64,000 nucleotides of DNA, taken from contig CAZHFZ010000018.1 of the NCBI GenBank assembly GCA_964531455.1, positions 1 to 64,000 of the forward strand, in the 5' to 3' direction. The stretch is from Ga0077527 sp964531455. GTDB taxonomy: Bacteria > Pseudomonadota > Gammaproteobacteria > Burkholderiales > SG8-41. The notes under the pieces were generated by a model. It worked only from the letters and a program-made list of their open reading frames with translations. It made no database searches and was not told the DNA's origin. Both the position numbers and the translations under genes were made by a program. Below, piece after piece: positions 8,952 to 18,115 of this stretch. The first letter of the stretch is position 1, and every line of letters starts with the position of its first letter.

Positions 8952-9443
8952 CGCGCCGTTTTACCGGCAAGCCGCAACCGAGATATTGTAAGTAATTGTT
9001 TATATTGATATTTTAGTCTTTTCCACTGCGGCACTGATTACTGCGCTCCGCAGGTCGCTGCGATTGCCGCGGCACTTGCGTACGGTGCACTTCCTGCCGC
9101 ACTTCGCTGCGGGTGGCCTTGGTATCTTTTGGGGCTTTTCCCTTGACGGTATTCCGGGGCTTTTGCATGACGGCGCGCCTCAGTCAATGGTCACGCCGTT
9201 CATCACAGGCTTCGCGCCCTTGCAAAAACTGATCTGCCTCAAACAATGAACAACGGCATGACCGGCCGTGCGCATCATTCGATAAAGTAGGTATTGTTGT
9301 TCGGATCGGTGCATGCCTTGAGCAGCACCCGCAGTTGCTTGATCGCCGTCGTTTAATCGCTGCTGTCATTAAAAAACAGGGCGCCGCAGCCGGATCCTCC
9401 GGGATGCAGGGTGGCGCCCGGATTGAACAAGGAAAGGTCTGCC
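8952..9443. other. Intergenic region with a possible gene-end remnant
   Basis: About 490 bp without an intact gene. On the minus strand, roughly 9281-9349, a short frame preceded by a stop reads IKQLRVLLKACTDPNN then NTYFIE and a stop. It has the feel of a protein C-terminus but I cannot assign it. AAGGAAAGG before 9444 is the ribosome site of the transporter gene. Confidence 0.3.
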
Positions 9444-10916
9444 ATGAATGAATCTTCCCGTCCCAAACTGATTCCGTCCGCAATCGCCATCAGCATCGGC
9501 CTGCTGATCTGGTTTGTGATTCCGGCGCCGGGGGCGGTCAAGCCGGAGGCCTGGCAGCTGCTCGCGTTGTTTGTCGCAACCATCGCCGCCATCATCGGCA
9601 AGGCGATGCCGATCGGGGCGCTGTCGATCATCGCCATCTCGCTGGTCGCGATCACCGAAGTCACCAACCCGGGCAAGCCGTCCGCGGCCATCGCCGATGC
9701 GCTGAGCGGCTTCGCCAACCCGCTGATCTGGCTGATCGCCGTCGCAATCATGATTTCAGTGGCCTTGACCAAGACCGGACTCGGTACGCGGATTGGTTTT
9801 TATTTCATTTCGCTGTTCGGCAAGAGTTCGCTAGGCGTCGGCTACAGTCTGGTGGTTTCCGAACTGGTGATCGCGCCGGTCACACCGAGCAATACCGCGC
9901 GTGGCGGGGCCATCATCCACCCGATCATGCGCTCGATCGCAGATGCCTTCGGCTCCAGCCCGGAACAGGGAACCTCGAAAAAAATCGGCCGCTACCTCGC
10001 GCTCGTCAACTACAACACCAATCCCATCACTTCGGCGATGTTCATCACGGCAACCGCGCCGAACCCGCTGATCGTCGACCTCGTGGCCAAGGCCACCAAT
10101 CTGGAGATCAAGATCACGTGGGCGCAATGGGCCGTGGCGGCATTGCTGCCCGGGCTCGCCATGCTGATGGTGATGCCGCTGGTGATCTATTTTCTCTATC
10201 CGCCCGAGATCCGTAAAACGCCCAACGCACGCGATCTGGCGCAGGCTGAGCTCGCAAAAATGGGGCCCATGTCGTTTGCCGAGAAGATGACTCTGGCCGT
10301 GCTCGGCCTGATGCTGCTGATGTGGGCCGGGGTGCCGGCCATGGTGTTCGGTCCAGCCCTGAGTCTCGATGCCACCACTACGGCGTGGGTAGGCCTGACC
10401 TTGCTGCTGCTGACCGGCGTGCTGGAGTGGGAGGATGTGCTCAAGGCCAAAAGCGCCTGGGATACGCTGATCTGGTTCGCCGCGCTGGTGATGATGGCGA
10501 CCTTTCTCGGCAAACTCGGGTTGATCACCTGGTTCTCGCAGTCGATCAAGGAAGCGATCGGCGGGCTTGGCCTGGGCTGGATCGGTGCCTGCGCCATCCT
10601 GGTGGCGGTGTATTTCTACGCGCATTACTTTTTTGCCAGCACCACGGCACACATCACCGCGATGTTCGCCGCATTCTTTACCGCCGGCATTGCGCTGGGC
10701 GCGCCGCCGATGCTGTTCGCGCTGATTCTTGCGTTCTCTTCGTCGCTGATGATGTCACTGACGCACTATGCGACAGGAACTTCGCCGATCATCTTCGGCT
10801 CGGGCTATACCACGCTGAACGAATGGTGGATTACCGGCTTCGTGATGAGCCTCGTCAACCTGCTGTTGCTGGTCGTGGTGGGCAGCCTGTGGTGGGGAAT
10901 GCTCGGGTATTTCTGA
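9444..10916 (+). CDS. DASS/SLC13-family anion transporter (dicarboxylate or citrate type)
   Basis: A 490-aa polytopic membrane protein; the ATG at 9444 is preferred over an in-frame upstream one because of AAGGAAAGG seven to eight bases before it. It has the two family signatures: SNTARGGAIIHPIMRSIADAF in the first half and THYATGTSPIIFGSGY in the second, each next to a re-entrant segment. These match the plant plastid 2-oxoglutarate/malate translocator and bacterial CitT-type antiporters. It should exchange di- or tricarboxylates across the inner membrane. It sits among Bug receptor genes, which also handle small carboxylates, but is not in a unit with any. Confidence 0.9.
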   Translation: MNESSRPKLIPSAIAISIGLLIWFVIPAPGAVKPEAWQLLALFVATIAAIIGKAMPIGALSIIAISLVAITEVTNPGKPSAAIADALSGFANPLIWLIAVAIMISVALTKTGLGTRIGFYFISLFGKSSLGVGYSLVVSELVIAPVTPSNTARGGAIIHPIMRSIADAFGSSPEQGTSKKIGRYLALVNYNTNPITSAMFITATAPNPLIVDLVAKATNLEIKITWAQWAVAALLPGLAMLMVMPLVIYFLYPPEIRKTPNARDLAQAELAKMGPMSFAEKMTLAVLGLMLLMWAGVPAMVFGPALSLDATTTAWVGLTLLLLTGVLEWEDVLKAKSAWDTLIWFAALVMMATFLGKLGLITWFSQSIKEAIGGLGLGWIGACAILVAVYFYAHYFFASTTAHITAMFAAFFTAGIALGAPPMLFALILAFSSSLMMSLTHYATGTSPIIFGSGYTTLNEWWITGFVMSLVNLLLLVVVGSLWWGMLGYF

Positions 10917-11008
10917 GCGGCGGCCTGATCAAGCCAAACGGACTGGAACCGAATCCGCATACAGAGGCCGTCGAAGCGTCATTGCGCACCGGTTATTGAA
11001 CGCGCAAC

Positions 11009-11055
11009 AAAATGGCCGTTCACCCTTCGACGCGCTCCGGGTGAACGGCCATTTT
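11009..11055. terminator. Very strong bidirectional hairpin terminator
   Basis: Perfect 17-bp inverted repeat: AAAATGGCCGTTCACCC (11009-11025) and its complement (11039-11055), with a 13-nt loop. The A/T ends give a U tract in either direction, fitting its place between the convergent transporter and Bug receptor genes. Confidence 0.85.
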
Positions 11056-11140
11056 GAAAGCCGCTCGTTGACAATATGAGACCTGGACCAGACATGACAG
11101 ACGGCCATTACCCGGCCACCCGCCACAACCGCTCGTTGCC

Positions 11141-12118
11141 TTACTGCGGCTTCAAACCCGCCGCTGCAGCCACCTTCTTCCACTTGGCGATCTCGGTCTT
11201 GATCACCGCCGCGTGTTCCGCCGGGGTATTGCCGACGGGCTGCGCGCCGCTGTCGATCAGGGACTGATTGTTCTTCGGGTCTGTCAGTGATGCGCGCAGT
11301 GCATCGTTGAGCCGTTTGACGATGGGCTGCGGGATGCCCGCGGGGCCGAGATAGCTGAAGGGGCTGGTGACGACGAAGTCCTTCACGCCGGATTCGACCA
11401 TGGTCGGCACATCCGGGAATGAAACAAACCGTTTGTCACCACACTGCGCAATCATGCGCAGCCGCTTCGACTGCAGGTGACCGGCGATTGCCGGGATGCT
11501 GACGAATGAAAACTCCACGTGTCCTGCAACCAGGTCAACGATTGACGGGCCCGCGCCTTTGTAGGGGATGTGCACGGTATTGATGCCGGCGGTGGCGTTG
11601 AACAGCGCACCCGAGAGGTGGCCCAGCGCGCCCTGGCCGGAACTGGAGAAGTTGAGCTGCCCCGGTCGCTGTTTGGCGAGGGCGACAAGGTCCTGCACGT
11701 TTCTCACCGGCAGTGAAGGATGAACTGCGAGTCCGGCGGGAATGTCGGCGATGATGCCCAGCGGAGTGAAGTCCTTCTCCGCGTCGAAGGGGATGTTCTT
11801 CAGCAGCGCGGGGTTGAACAGGAAACTCGCCGCCGCGATCAGCGTGGTGTAGCCGTCAGGCGCGGCGCGCGCGACCATCTCGGTGCCGATGTTGCCGCCG
11901 GCGCCGGGGCGATAGTCGATCACCAGCTGATGGCCCAGCACTTCGCCCATCTTCGGGGCGAGCAGACGGAACAGCACGTCGCTGTTGCCGCCGGGCGCAT
12001 TGGGGTTGATGACGCGCAGGATTTTGTTGGGAAACTGCTGGGCTGCAACAGGGCCTGCGGTAAAACCAGACAGTGCGGCGATACCCACAAACGCCGCTCG
12101 CAAAAGAGTCCTCGACAT
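11141..12118 (-). CDS. Bug-family periplasmic solute receptor 3
   Basis: A 325-aa receptor whose ATG follows AGGAGGAAGTC, an ideal ribosome site. The signal peptide MSRTLLRAAFVGIAALSG ends near VAA-QQFPN. The first loop is INPNAPGGNSDVLFR, unusual in having Asn-Pro-Asn ahead of the Pro-Gly-Gly and Phe in place of the usual Ala before Arg. The rest is standard (DYRPGAGGNIGTE, PDGYTTLIA). It is the last of three same-strand genes: racemase-like gene, receptor 4, receptor 3. Confidence 0.93.
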   Translation of the reverse strand: MSRTLLRAAFVGIAALSGFTAGPVAAQQFPNKILRVINPNAPGGNSDVLFRLLAPKMGEVLGHQLVIDYRPGAGGNIGTEMVARAAPDGYTTLIAAASFLFNPALLKNIPFDAEKDFTPLGIIADIPAGLAVHPSLPVRNVQDLVALAKQRPGQLNFSSSGQGALGHLSGALFNATAGINTVHIPYKGAGPSIVDLVAGHVEFSFVSIPAIAGHLQSKRLRMIAQCGDKRFVSFPDVPTMVESGVKDFVVTSPFSYLGPAGIPQPIVKRLNDALRASLTDPKNNQSLIDSGAQPVGNTPAEHAAVIKTEIAKWKKVAAAAGLKPQ

Positions 12119-12250
12119 GACTTCCTCCTAGTGATGGTTTTTTTATGGGTGCTGCATTGAAATCATAGCGCAGCGCCGGGAGCCTGTATGCAGGTAACGA
12201 TACCGGGGTTGATTGCCCGCCTGGCATTTGCCCCCGGATCGGGCGCCGAT

Positions 12251-13219
12251 CTACTGCTCCGTACGCCGCATGACCTTGCCGGTAATCGCCATGTCGGTTT
12301 TGATAAAGGCTGCCAGTTCCGCCGGGGTCCCCGTTACAGTTTCTGCGCCCGATTCAAAAAGCTGCTGTTTGACGTCAGGCAAATTGAGCACGCGGTTGAT
12401 CTCCGCATTGAGTTGCTCGATCAATGCCACCGGTGTGCGGGCGGGCGCAAACATCCCGAGCACCGCACGGGACTCATACCCGGGCAGGCCTGAGGCGGCC
12501 ATGGTCGGCAATCCCGGCGCCAGGGCGGATGGCACCGCGGTCGTGACGGCCAGCGCCCTGATCCGGCCTGACTTGACGAAGGGTGTCGCAGCAGCAGAGT
12601 TGGGAAAACTGAGCTGTGTTTCGCCGGTAATCAGCGCCAGCATGGACGGCCCCTGGCCCTTGTAGGCGATGCGCACGATTTTGACGCCGGCCATCTGGTT
12701 GAACAGTTCGCCGGCGATGTGTGACGACGAGCCGGTCTGCCCGGAAGAATAATTCAGTTCGCCGCCCCGCGATTTGGCCAAGGCGATCAGCTGGCTGACA
12801 TTTTTTACCGGCAGCGACGGGTGCACCACGAGAACATTGGGCGAGGTCACCAGTTGGGAAATGGGCGCATAGTCGCGCAGCACATCCCAGCCGACGTTGT
12901 CGCGAAGAAACTGCGAGGTCCACAGGCTCGCACTCGCCAGCAGCAGCATGTATCCGTCGGGCGGCGCCTTGGCGACTATTTCCATCGAAAGAACACCGCC
13001 ACGATTGTCGACAATCACCTGCTGCCCCAGGCGTTCAGCGAGTTTGGGCGCAAGCACCCGCGCAGTCAGATCAAGGCTGCCGCCGGGCACCGTGGTGACG
13101 ATGCGCACAGGCTTGACGGGATAAGCCTGCGCATGATCCGCGAGCATGAATCCCACGCAGGCCAGCAGCATGACCGGTTTGAATGCGTGATCGCTGCAGA
13201 ATTGATGGATGTTTGCCAT
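12251..13219 (-). CDS. Bug-family periplasmic solute receptor 4
   Basis: The frame opens at 13249, but the ATG at 13219 has AAAGGAG nine bases upstream and leads into a hydrophobic signal segment (HAFKPVMLLACVGFMLADHAQA); 322 aa. The first loop reads TTVPGGSLDLTAR and the second DNRGGVLSMEIVAK, with Met-Glu where most relatives have Ile-Gly. It starts 70 bp after the racemase-like gene and is followed 132 bp later by another receptor, so two receptors with different loops may share one transcript. Confidence 0.92.
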   Translation of the reverse strand: MANIHQFCSDHAFKPVMLLACVGFMLADHAQAYPVKPVRIVTTVPGGSLDLTARVLAPKLAERLGQQVIVDNRGGVLSMEIVAKAPPDGYMLLLASASLWTSQFLRDNVGWDVLRDYAPISQLVTSPNVLVVHPSLPVKNVSQLIALAKSRGGELNYSSGQTGSSSHIAGELFNQMAGVKIVRIAYKGQGPSMLALITGETQLSFPNSAAATPFVKSGRIRALAVTTAVPSALAPGLPTMAASGLPGYESRAVLGMFAPARTPVALIEQLNAEINRVLNLPDVKQQLFESGAETVTGTPAELAAFIKTDMAITGKVMRRTEQ

Positions 13220-13289
13220 GGTTCCACTCCTTTCATCAGAAGTTACCAATTACAGTACGAATCCATACCGCGCCTGTCGGCGCGCGGCT

Positions 13290-14111
13290 TCAGCGGAACG
13301 CGGGTTTTGCTTTTAATGCATCCGTGGGATAGGCACGTGGCGATTGGCGCAGGCCCATGGAAACCATGGCGCGCGCCATCTGCACTGCTGCAGGGAAGGC
13401 GCCGATCAGGTTGATTTCCTGGTAACCCTTCGCGTCCAGGCCTGCACGCACCTCATCGAGAAAACATTGCTGATGGGGCGACGCGATGATTACGGAATCG
13501 ACACCTTCTTTTTCGATGGCGGTCGTGAACTGCTCGACCACGGTGTTCACGAAGTTCTTCACCTCGGGGGCATTGGCCCGCGCCGGCCCCTTGGGATACT
13601 TGCGCACCAGCACCATGGTGCCGGTCGAAGACAGTGAGGCGTAACGAACGCTGGTGAGCTTGTGATTCATCCCGTAGAGCTGGGCATTGCGCCGGACGAT
13701 CATGGCCTGGGCGTCGGTGGTGGTCAGCGCGCAGAATTTTTCACCAAGCAGCGAAGCAAAGTGCATGGCTGAATGCACCGGGTACGCCACCGGCAGCGTT
13801 GACACCGACATCGCCGCAAGAAAACCCGGCTCAATGCCCGCCTGCGTGATCACGGCGTCATATTTGTTCATCGCGCAGAGTGCCTTGACGCGCTTCACCA
13901 CACCCACCGCAATGTTCGTGACCACCTCATCGTCACGCGTTTCAGCGCCGTGATCGGTGGGGTAACCCTCGTCGACAGTAAGCTCCACGCCTTCGAGCTG
14001 GCCCTTGCTGCGCAGGCTCTCGACGAGGTCATGCATCATGAAATGCCCCTCCTTGGGATCGTAATTGACACCGGCGCGCTGGTAGGGGGGAATGTCGACG
14101 ATACGGATCAC
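13290..14111 (-). CDS. Asp/Glu/hydantoin racemase-superfamily protein lacking both catalytic cysteines
   Basis: A 273-aa protein with a GTG start preceded by AGGAGG. The two half-domains of the family are recognisable: DAVITQAGIEPGFLA (residues 85-99) and VDSVIIASPHQQ (204-215), followed by a C-terminal AVQMARAMVSMGL helix. In active racemases and in arylmalonate decarboxylase-type enzymes these blocks carry one or two catalytic cysteines. Here the aligned positions are Ala91 and Ser211. The fold assignment is fairly sure, the reaction is not; a lyase, isomerase or binding role is possible. It heads a probable transcript with Bug receptors 4 and 3. Confidence 0.75.
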   Translation of the reverse strand: MIRIVDIPPYQRAGVNYDPKEGHFMMHDLVESLRSKGQLEGVELTVDEGYPTDHGAETRDDEVVTNIAVGVVKRVKALCAMNKYDAVITQAGIEPGFLAAMSVSTLPVAYPVHSAMHFASLLGEKFCALTTTDAQAMIVRRNAQLYGMNHKLTSVRYASLSSTGTMVLVRKYPKGPARANAPEVKNFVNTVVEQFTTAIEKEGVDSVIIASPHQQCFLDEVRAGLDAKGYQEINLIGAFPAAVQMARAMVSMGLRQSPRAYPTDALKAKPAFR

Positions 14112-14480
14112 GGAATCCTCCTGGGCAAATGAATCGATGGGTAAAAGGTAAAACCCGGATTGTTATTTCCCTTGCAGGCGGCTGTTTTTTATTTTTTGCC
14201 GGAATCAAACCGGTCAGTCGACCGCAAGCCCACCGGCAGACTAGTCTGCGAAGGCTATGCCGTCAATCGTTGTTCCGACAATGATTGCGCATGTTGCACT
14301 GCGTTTGGCCGCGAGACCGCAGGAAATTCCACTATGTGCTCAGGAAGTTTGGACCGCTTCCCTGCTTCTGCTATTTTCCAAGGCGCACTCAGTCGGGTGC
14401 GCCATTGTTCTCTTGTTCTTTCCATCTTTGGCAACAGGATGACGGCGCCGCATCTCTTCGCCATTCATATAGGGCTCTTC
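14112..14480. promoter_or_regulatory. Divergent promoter region with two adjacent palindromes
   Basis: This region separates the racemase-like gene from Bug receptor 5. It holds a perfect 14-bp palindrome GCAGACTAGTCTGC at 14236-14249 and, 15 bp on, an 8-of-9 inverted repeat AATCGTTGT-TCCG-ACAATGATT at 14265-14286. They are plausible operators for a regulator encoded elsewhere. The small frames here do not look like genes. Confidence 0.45.
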
Positions 14481-15446
14481 ATGCGACACGCTGAGAAGTT
14501 TGTCCTGTTGCTGCTGGCGCTCACGTTTGCAAACGCAGCCTGGTCCCAGGCTTACCCAACGCGCCCGATCCGTTTGCTGTTGCCGCAACCACCCGGCGGC
14601 ACCATGGAAACCGTGGGGCGCATGCTGTCACAGCAGGTCTCGGCGGCAGTGGGCCAGCCCATCGTCATCGACAACCGCAGCGGTGCCAACGGCATCATCG
14701 CCGGCGAGCTCACCGCCAAGGCGCTGCCTGACGGCTATACCGTGCTGTATACCTCGGCCTCCATCGTCAACAACCAGCTCGTGCACAAAAAACTGCCTTT
14801 CGACGCGCTGAAAGATCTGGAGCCGGTTTCGCAGCTGACCACACTGCCCGGCTATCTGGTGCTGGTGACCCCGCAGCTGCCGGCGAAGAACATGAAGGAG
14901 CTGATCGAGATTTCAAAAAACCCGCGCACGCCGGTGCATTTCGGTTCCAGCGGCCTCGGCAACAACCAGCATCTGCTGGGTGAGCTGATCAATGCCCGCT
15001 CGGGCGCGAAGCTGTCGCATGTGCCTTACAAAGGTTTTGCGCTGATCATCACTGCGGTGATGGCCAATGAAATCCAGGTCGCCTTTGGCGCGCCGCTGAC
15101 GGTGATCCCGCACATCAAGGCCGGCCGCCTGCGCACCATTGCCTTTACCGGGGCAAAACGCTGGGAAGGCATGCCGGAGTTGCCGACAGTGTCCGAATCC
15201 GGCATCCCGGGGATGGTGTTCGAGGCTTCGTGGCACGGCTTGTTTGTGCCCGCGGGCACTTCTCCGCAGATCGTGTCGAGGCTGCAGTCCGAGTATGGCA
15301 AGGTGGTTTCGATGCCGAAGATGCGCGACAACCTTGGCGGCCATGTGCCGGTGGCGAGTGCGCCGCCTGAATTCAGGAAATTCCTTCTCGGGTATTTCCG
15401 CGAAACCGCCGAACAGATGCGCATCGCCAACGTCAAACCCGAGTAA
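14481..15446 (+). CDS. Bug-family periplasmic solute receptor 5
   Basis: The frame is open from 14160, but the ATG at 14481 begins the signal peptide (MRHAEKFVLLLLALTFANAA, mature end near WSQ-AYPTR); 321 aa. The first loop reads LPQPPGGTMETVGR, with Glu where the family usually has Asp, which may bear on ligand choice. The second loop, DNRSGANGIIAGE, has Ala for the usual Gly. It is followed 68 bp later by an alpha/beta hydrolase on the same strand. Confidence 0.92.
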   Translation: MRHAEKFVLLLLALTFANAAWSQAYPTRPIRLLLPQPPGGTMETVGRMLSQQVSAAVGQPIVIDNRSGANGIIAGELTAKALPDGYTVLYTSASIVNNQLVHKKLPFDALKDLEPVSQLTTLPGYLVLVTPQLPAKNMKELIEISKNPRTPVHFGSSGLGNNQHLLGELINARSGAKLSHVPYKGFALIITAVMANEIQVAFGAPLTVIPHIKAGRLRTIAFTGAKRWEGMPELPTVSESGIPGMVFEASWHGLFVPAGTSPQIVSRLQSEYGKVVSMPKMRDNLGGHVPVASAPPEFRKFLLGYFRETAEQMRIANVKPE

Positions 15447-15514
15447 TGCCGGCAACAACCGTAACAATTTCCGCGTCAGCCTTACCGCCCCCTTAACCGC
15501 AGAGACCCGATTTC

Positions 15515-16375
15515 ATGACCAATCCCGTTTATCTGTTCGACATCGAAGACATCGAATACCTCCGGCATGGCGACAAGCCGCTGCTCGCACGGCTGTTCAA
15601 ACCCCGCGGCGCTGGACCGTTTCCGCTGGTGATCGAAGTGCATGGCGGTGCCTGGTGCCGCGGCACCCGTCTCAACAACAAAGTAATCCACGAGAAGCTC
15701 GCGCAAAGCGGCGTGGTGGTGGCGGCACTGGATTTCCGCATGCCGCCGGAGGCCGGTTACCCGGACACCATCGCCGATGTGAATTACGCGGTGCGCTGGT
15801 TCAAGCAGCGCGCGGCATCAATGAACTGCGATGCGAATCGCATCGGCCTGCTCGGCACGTCCAGTGGCGGGCACATCGCAATGCTGGTGGCGATGAAGCC
15901 GGATGATCCCCGCTACGCTGCACTTCCGCTGGCCGGCGCCGCCGCCAATCTGGATTCCACGGTGCGATCGGTCGTGCTGGCATGGCCGGTAATTGATCCG
16001 CTGGGCCGCTATCACCACGCGCAGCGCCTGAAAACCCAGGGCGACTCCGGTCTGATTGACCATGTCGGCAATGATCATCTGAATTTCTGGGGTAATGAAG
16101 CGGCCATGGCGGAAGGCAGCACAACCATCGCGCTGGAGCGCGGCGATGTCATCAGGATGCCACCGGTTCTTTATCTGCAAGGCAGCCAGGATTACAACCA
16201 TCCGCGCGCGGACCTGGATCGTTTTGTTGCGGGCTACCGCAAGGCCGGCGGATCGCTGGAACTGCACCTTTACGAAGGCGAAAAGCAGCTGTTCATCCCG
16301 CAGCGGCCTGATGTTCCCGCATCAATCGATGCATTGAACAGGATCGTCGGTTTCGTGCAACGGACTCTGGCCTGA
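15515..16375 (+). CDS. Alpha/beta hydrolase, esterase type, catalytic His not evident
   Basis: A 286-aa cytoplasmic protein with the HGGAW oxyanion motif (43-47), the nucleophile elbow GTSSGGH with Ser116, and an acid residue Asp226 in LQGSQDYNH. This order matches the acetyl-esterase/BD-FAE group. Where relatives have the catalytic histidine, near the end in a G-x-H-x-F context, this protein has YEGEKQLF with Gln258. It lies 68 bp after Bug receptor 5 and is likely co-transcribed. It may hydrolyse an imported ester, or be altered in activity. Confidence 0.85.
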   Translation: MTNPVYLFDIEDIEYLRHGDKPLLARLFKPRGAGPFPLVIEVHGGAWCRGTRLNNKVIHEKLAQSGVVVAALDFRMPPEAGYPDTIADVNYAVRWFKQRAASMNCDANRIGLLGTSSGGHIAMLVAMKPDDPRYAALPLAGAAANLDSTVRSVVLAWPVIDPLGRYHHAQRLKTQGDSGLIDHVGNDHLNFWGNEAAMAEGSTTIALERGDVIRMPPVLYLQGSQDYNHPRADLDRFVAGYRKAGGSLELHLYEGEKQLFIPQRPDVPASIDALNRIVGFVQRTLA

Positions 16376-16500
16376 AAGAAATCCGGGCGCTGAGGTTTCA
16401 GTTCTTCGCGCCTGAGGCACCGGTTTCCAATTCTTGAATAAGCAGCCGCCGCTGCCACCCTTGACCGAGTGCGGCCTGAGATGACTCCGCGCCTCAGAAA

Positions 16501-17445
16501 TTAAAAATCTTCGGCCCGGATCAACCTGAACATGGCGTTTACCGGATTGAACTCCATGGATGCCGTCGACCCCGGCAGTTTGATCAGCGCGGCGACCTTG
16601 TGGTTTCCGTATTCAAATGATCCGTTGCCGACAACCGGCTTTTTGGGGACTGCACCCGCGCCTGACGGTGCGCTGTAAAAAGAGGTTTTGCCCGGAAGGC
16701 TGAAGCTGCGGCTCTGCGCAGCCTTGGTCTGGTCGTCAACCAAACGGTAATGCAATCTGTAGGAGCGGCCGGCCAGGGCATTGAGGGTAATTGATGATCC
16801 GCCGGGAATAAACATCGTGCGGATTGCCAGGCAGCCCACGGCGTCGTTGTCGCATAGTTTGGCGTAAACACCGCCCTTGCCCTCCTTGTTTTCGATTTCG
16901 ACGGCGTACTTGCCCGCGTATTCAGCGGACGACGTAACAGTATGCGGGAACTCGGTGGCCACCGCAGGCCACGGGCGTCCGCCGTCAAGCAAGAATGGAA
17001 TCAGCGGTCGCGGCGGCTCGGGTTTGGTTGCAGGTGTAAATGCCTGGCCCACTTTGCTGATTGAGAAGCGCTTGTTGCGCAGGTGCTCGGGTTTGAGCGT
17101 GACACTCGCCACCATGGCAACGATGACCATGATGCCCGCCAGCACCGTGATGCCCCACGGATGCAGGATGTAGCCTTGCAGTCCGCCCCTGGATTCCGAT
17201 CCGTCACCGTGGCGCGCGCCCCATCCCATCTTGATGATCACTCCGCGAATGATCCATGAGAGCGCAGCGAACCCGACCATCAGCGGCCACAGGTGGTAGC
17301 AGAACTGCGCAATCTCGATGGGTAACCCAAAGAGGATGACATTCCCCATCAACGGGAACAGATCCGCCCAGCTTGCCTCTGCAGCCGCCAGCGATGGCAG
17401 GCACAGGGTGCAGATCAGGAACAGTGTTGCAGCGAGTCTGGCCAT
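16501..17445 (-). CDS. Membrane protein of unknown function with exported C-terminal domain
   Basis: I chose the ATG at 17445 because the 17541 start would overlap the preceding HNH gene; 314 aa. It begins with a signal-like segment (MARLAATLFLICTLCLP), followed by two or three more hydrophobic segments, one near FCYHLWPLMVGFAALSWII and one at GITVLAGIMVIVAMVASV. After these comes a soluble part of about 180 residues with CDNDAVGCLAIRTMF. I recognise no family. A first segment cleaved by signal peptidase and a C-terminal domain outside the membrane is a guess. Confidence 0.6.
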   Translation of the reverse strand: MARLAATLFLICTLCLPSLAAAEASWADLFPLMGNVILFGLPIEIAQFCYHLWPLMVGFAALSWIIRGVIIKMGWGARHGDGSESRGGLQGYILHPWGITVLAGIMVIVAMVASVTLKPEHLRNKRFSISKVGQAFTPATKPEPPRPLIPFLLDGGRPWPAVATEFPHTVTSSAEYAGKYAVEIENKEGKGGVYAKLCDNDAVGCLAIRTMFIPGGSSITLNALAGRSYRLHYRLVDDQTKAAQSRSFSLPGKTSFYSAPSGAGAVPKKPVVGNGSFEYGNHKVAALIKLPGSTASMEFNPVNAMFRLIRAEDF

Positions 17446-17509
17446 GGCGGGGTTAGCGTTTAAGCAATAAAATGGGTTAAGCAAATACTCGAAGATCCGC
17501 CCGGTTTTT

Positions 17510-18027
17510 TCATGGTTGATAAGAAAGATTCGAGCCATCAATGAAAATCTTCCCGGCGGATTGCAATCCAGTAATCAGCGCATCCAATTCCTTGTCCGCA
17601 AGCTTGTTGCCAAACTGTGTGGCAATGAAGTTGCGGAGGGTCTTCAATTTCTTGGGCTTCAAATTTCCTCTTTTCTGAAGGCTGGTAATGACGATACCCA
17701 ACCTTTCTGCCTTGGTTTGCGTGGCGGTCGGCGGCTTTGCCGTTGCTGTTTTTTGAGCAGCTGCTTTGGCCGCATGTGTGGGGCATTTGAAATCGCCGCG
17801 CTGGTTGAGTACGACCTGGAATTTTTCCTTCAGCGACATGCTGCCCAGCAACCGGTTCACCGTCACACAACACGCGACACAGTTTTCCAGATTACTGTTG
17901 CCGCCGTTTGCGCTCGCGACCAAGTGCTCAATGCTTTCTTCGCCCTTGGGCAACGATTCCTTGCAAAAAAACAGTGTCCACCCTGTGCAAAAATCAGCCG
18001 ATCCAGCGGTTTTGTCGACATAGGCAT
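17510..18027 (-). pseudogene. HNH endonuclease gene with a one-base frameshift
   Basis: An ATG at 18027, preceded by AAAGGAG, opens a frame reading MPMSTKPLDRLIFAQGGHCFF. At a run of seven T (plus-strand A 17965-17971) the frame breaks. Adding one T joins it to the downstream frame ending at 17510: HCFFCKESLPKGEESIEHLV, then ASANGGNSNLENCVACC. That gives a classic HNH zinc-and-catalytic layout with CxxC, EHL and NCVACC. The repaired protein would be about 172 aa. A C-terminal Lys-rich linker and a helical domain follow. The frameshift is at a homopolymer, so it may be a sequencing error. Confidence 0.75.
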
Positions 18028-18115
18028 TGGACTCCTTTACGGATTACGCAGAAAAGCTGCATCTGGAGTTTAAGACGAAAAGTGCCGGCGTCGGCTTCTT
18101 CGCGCTTAGCCCTTG

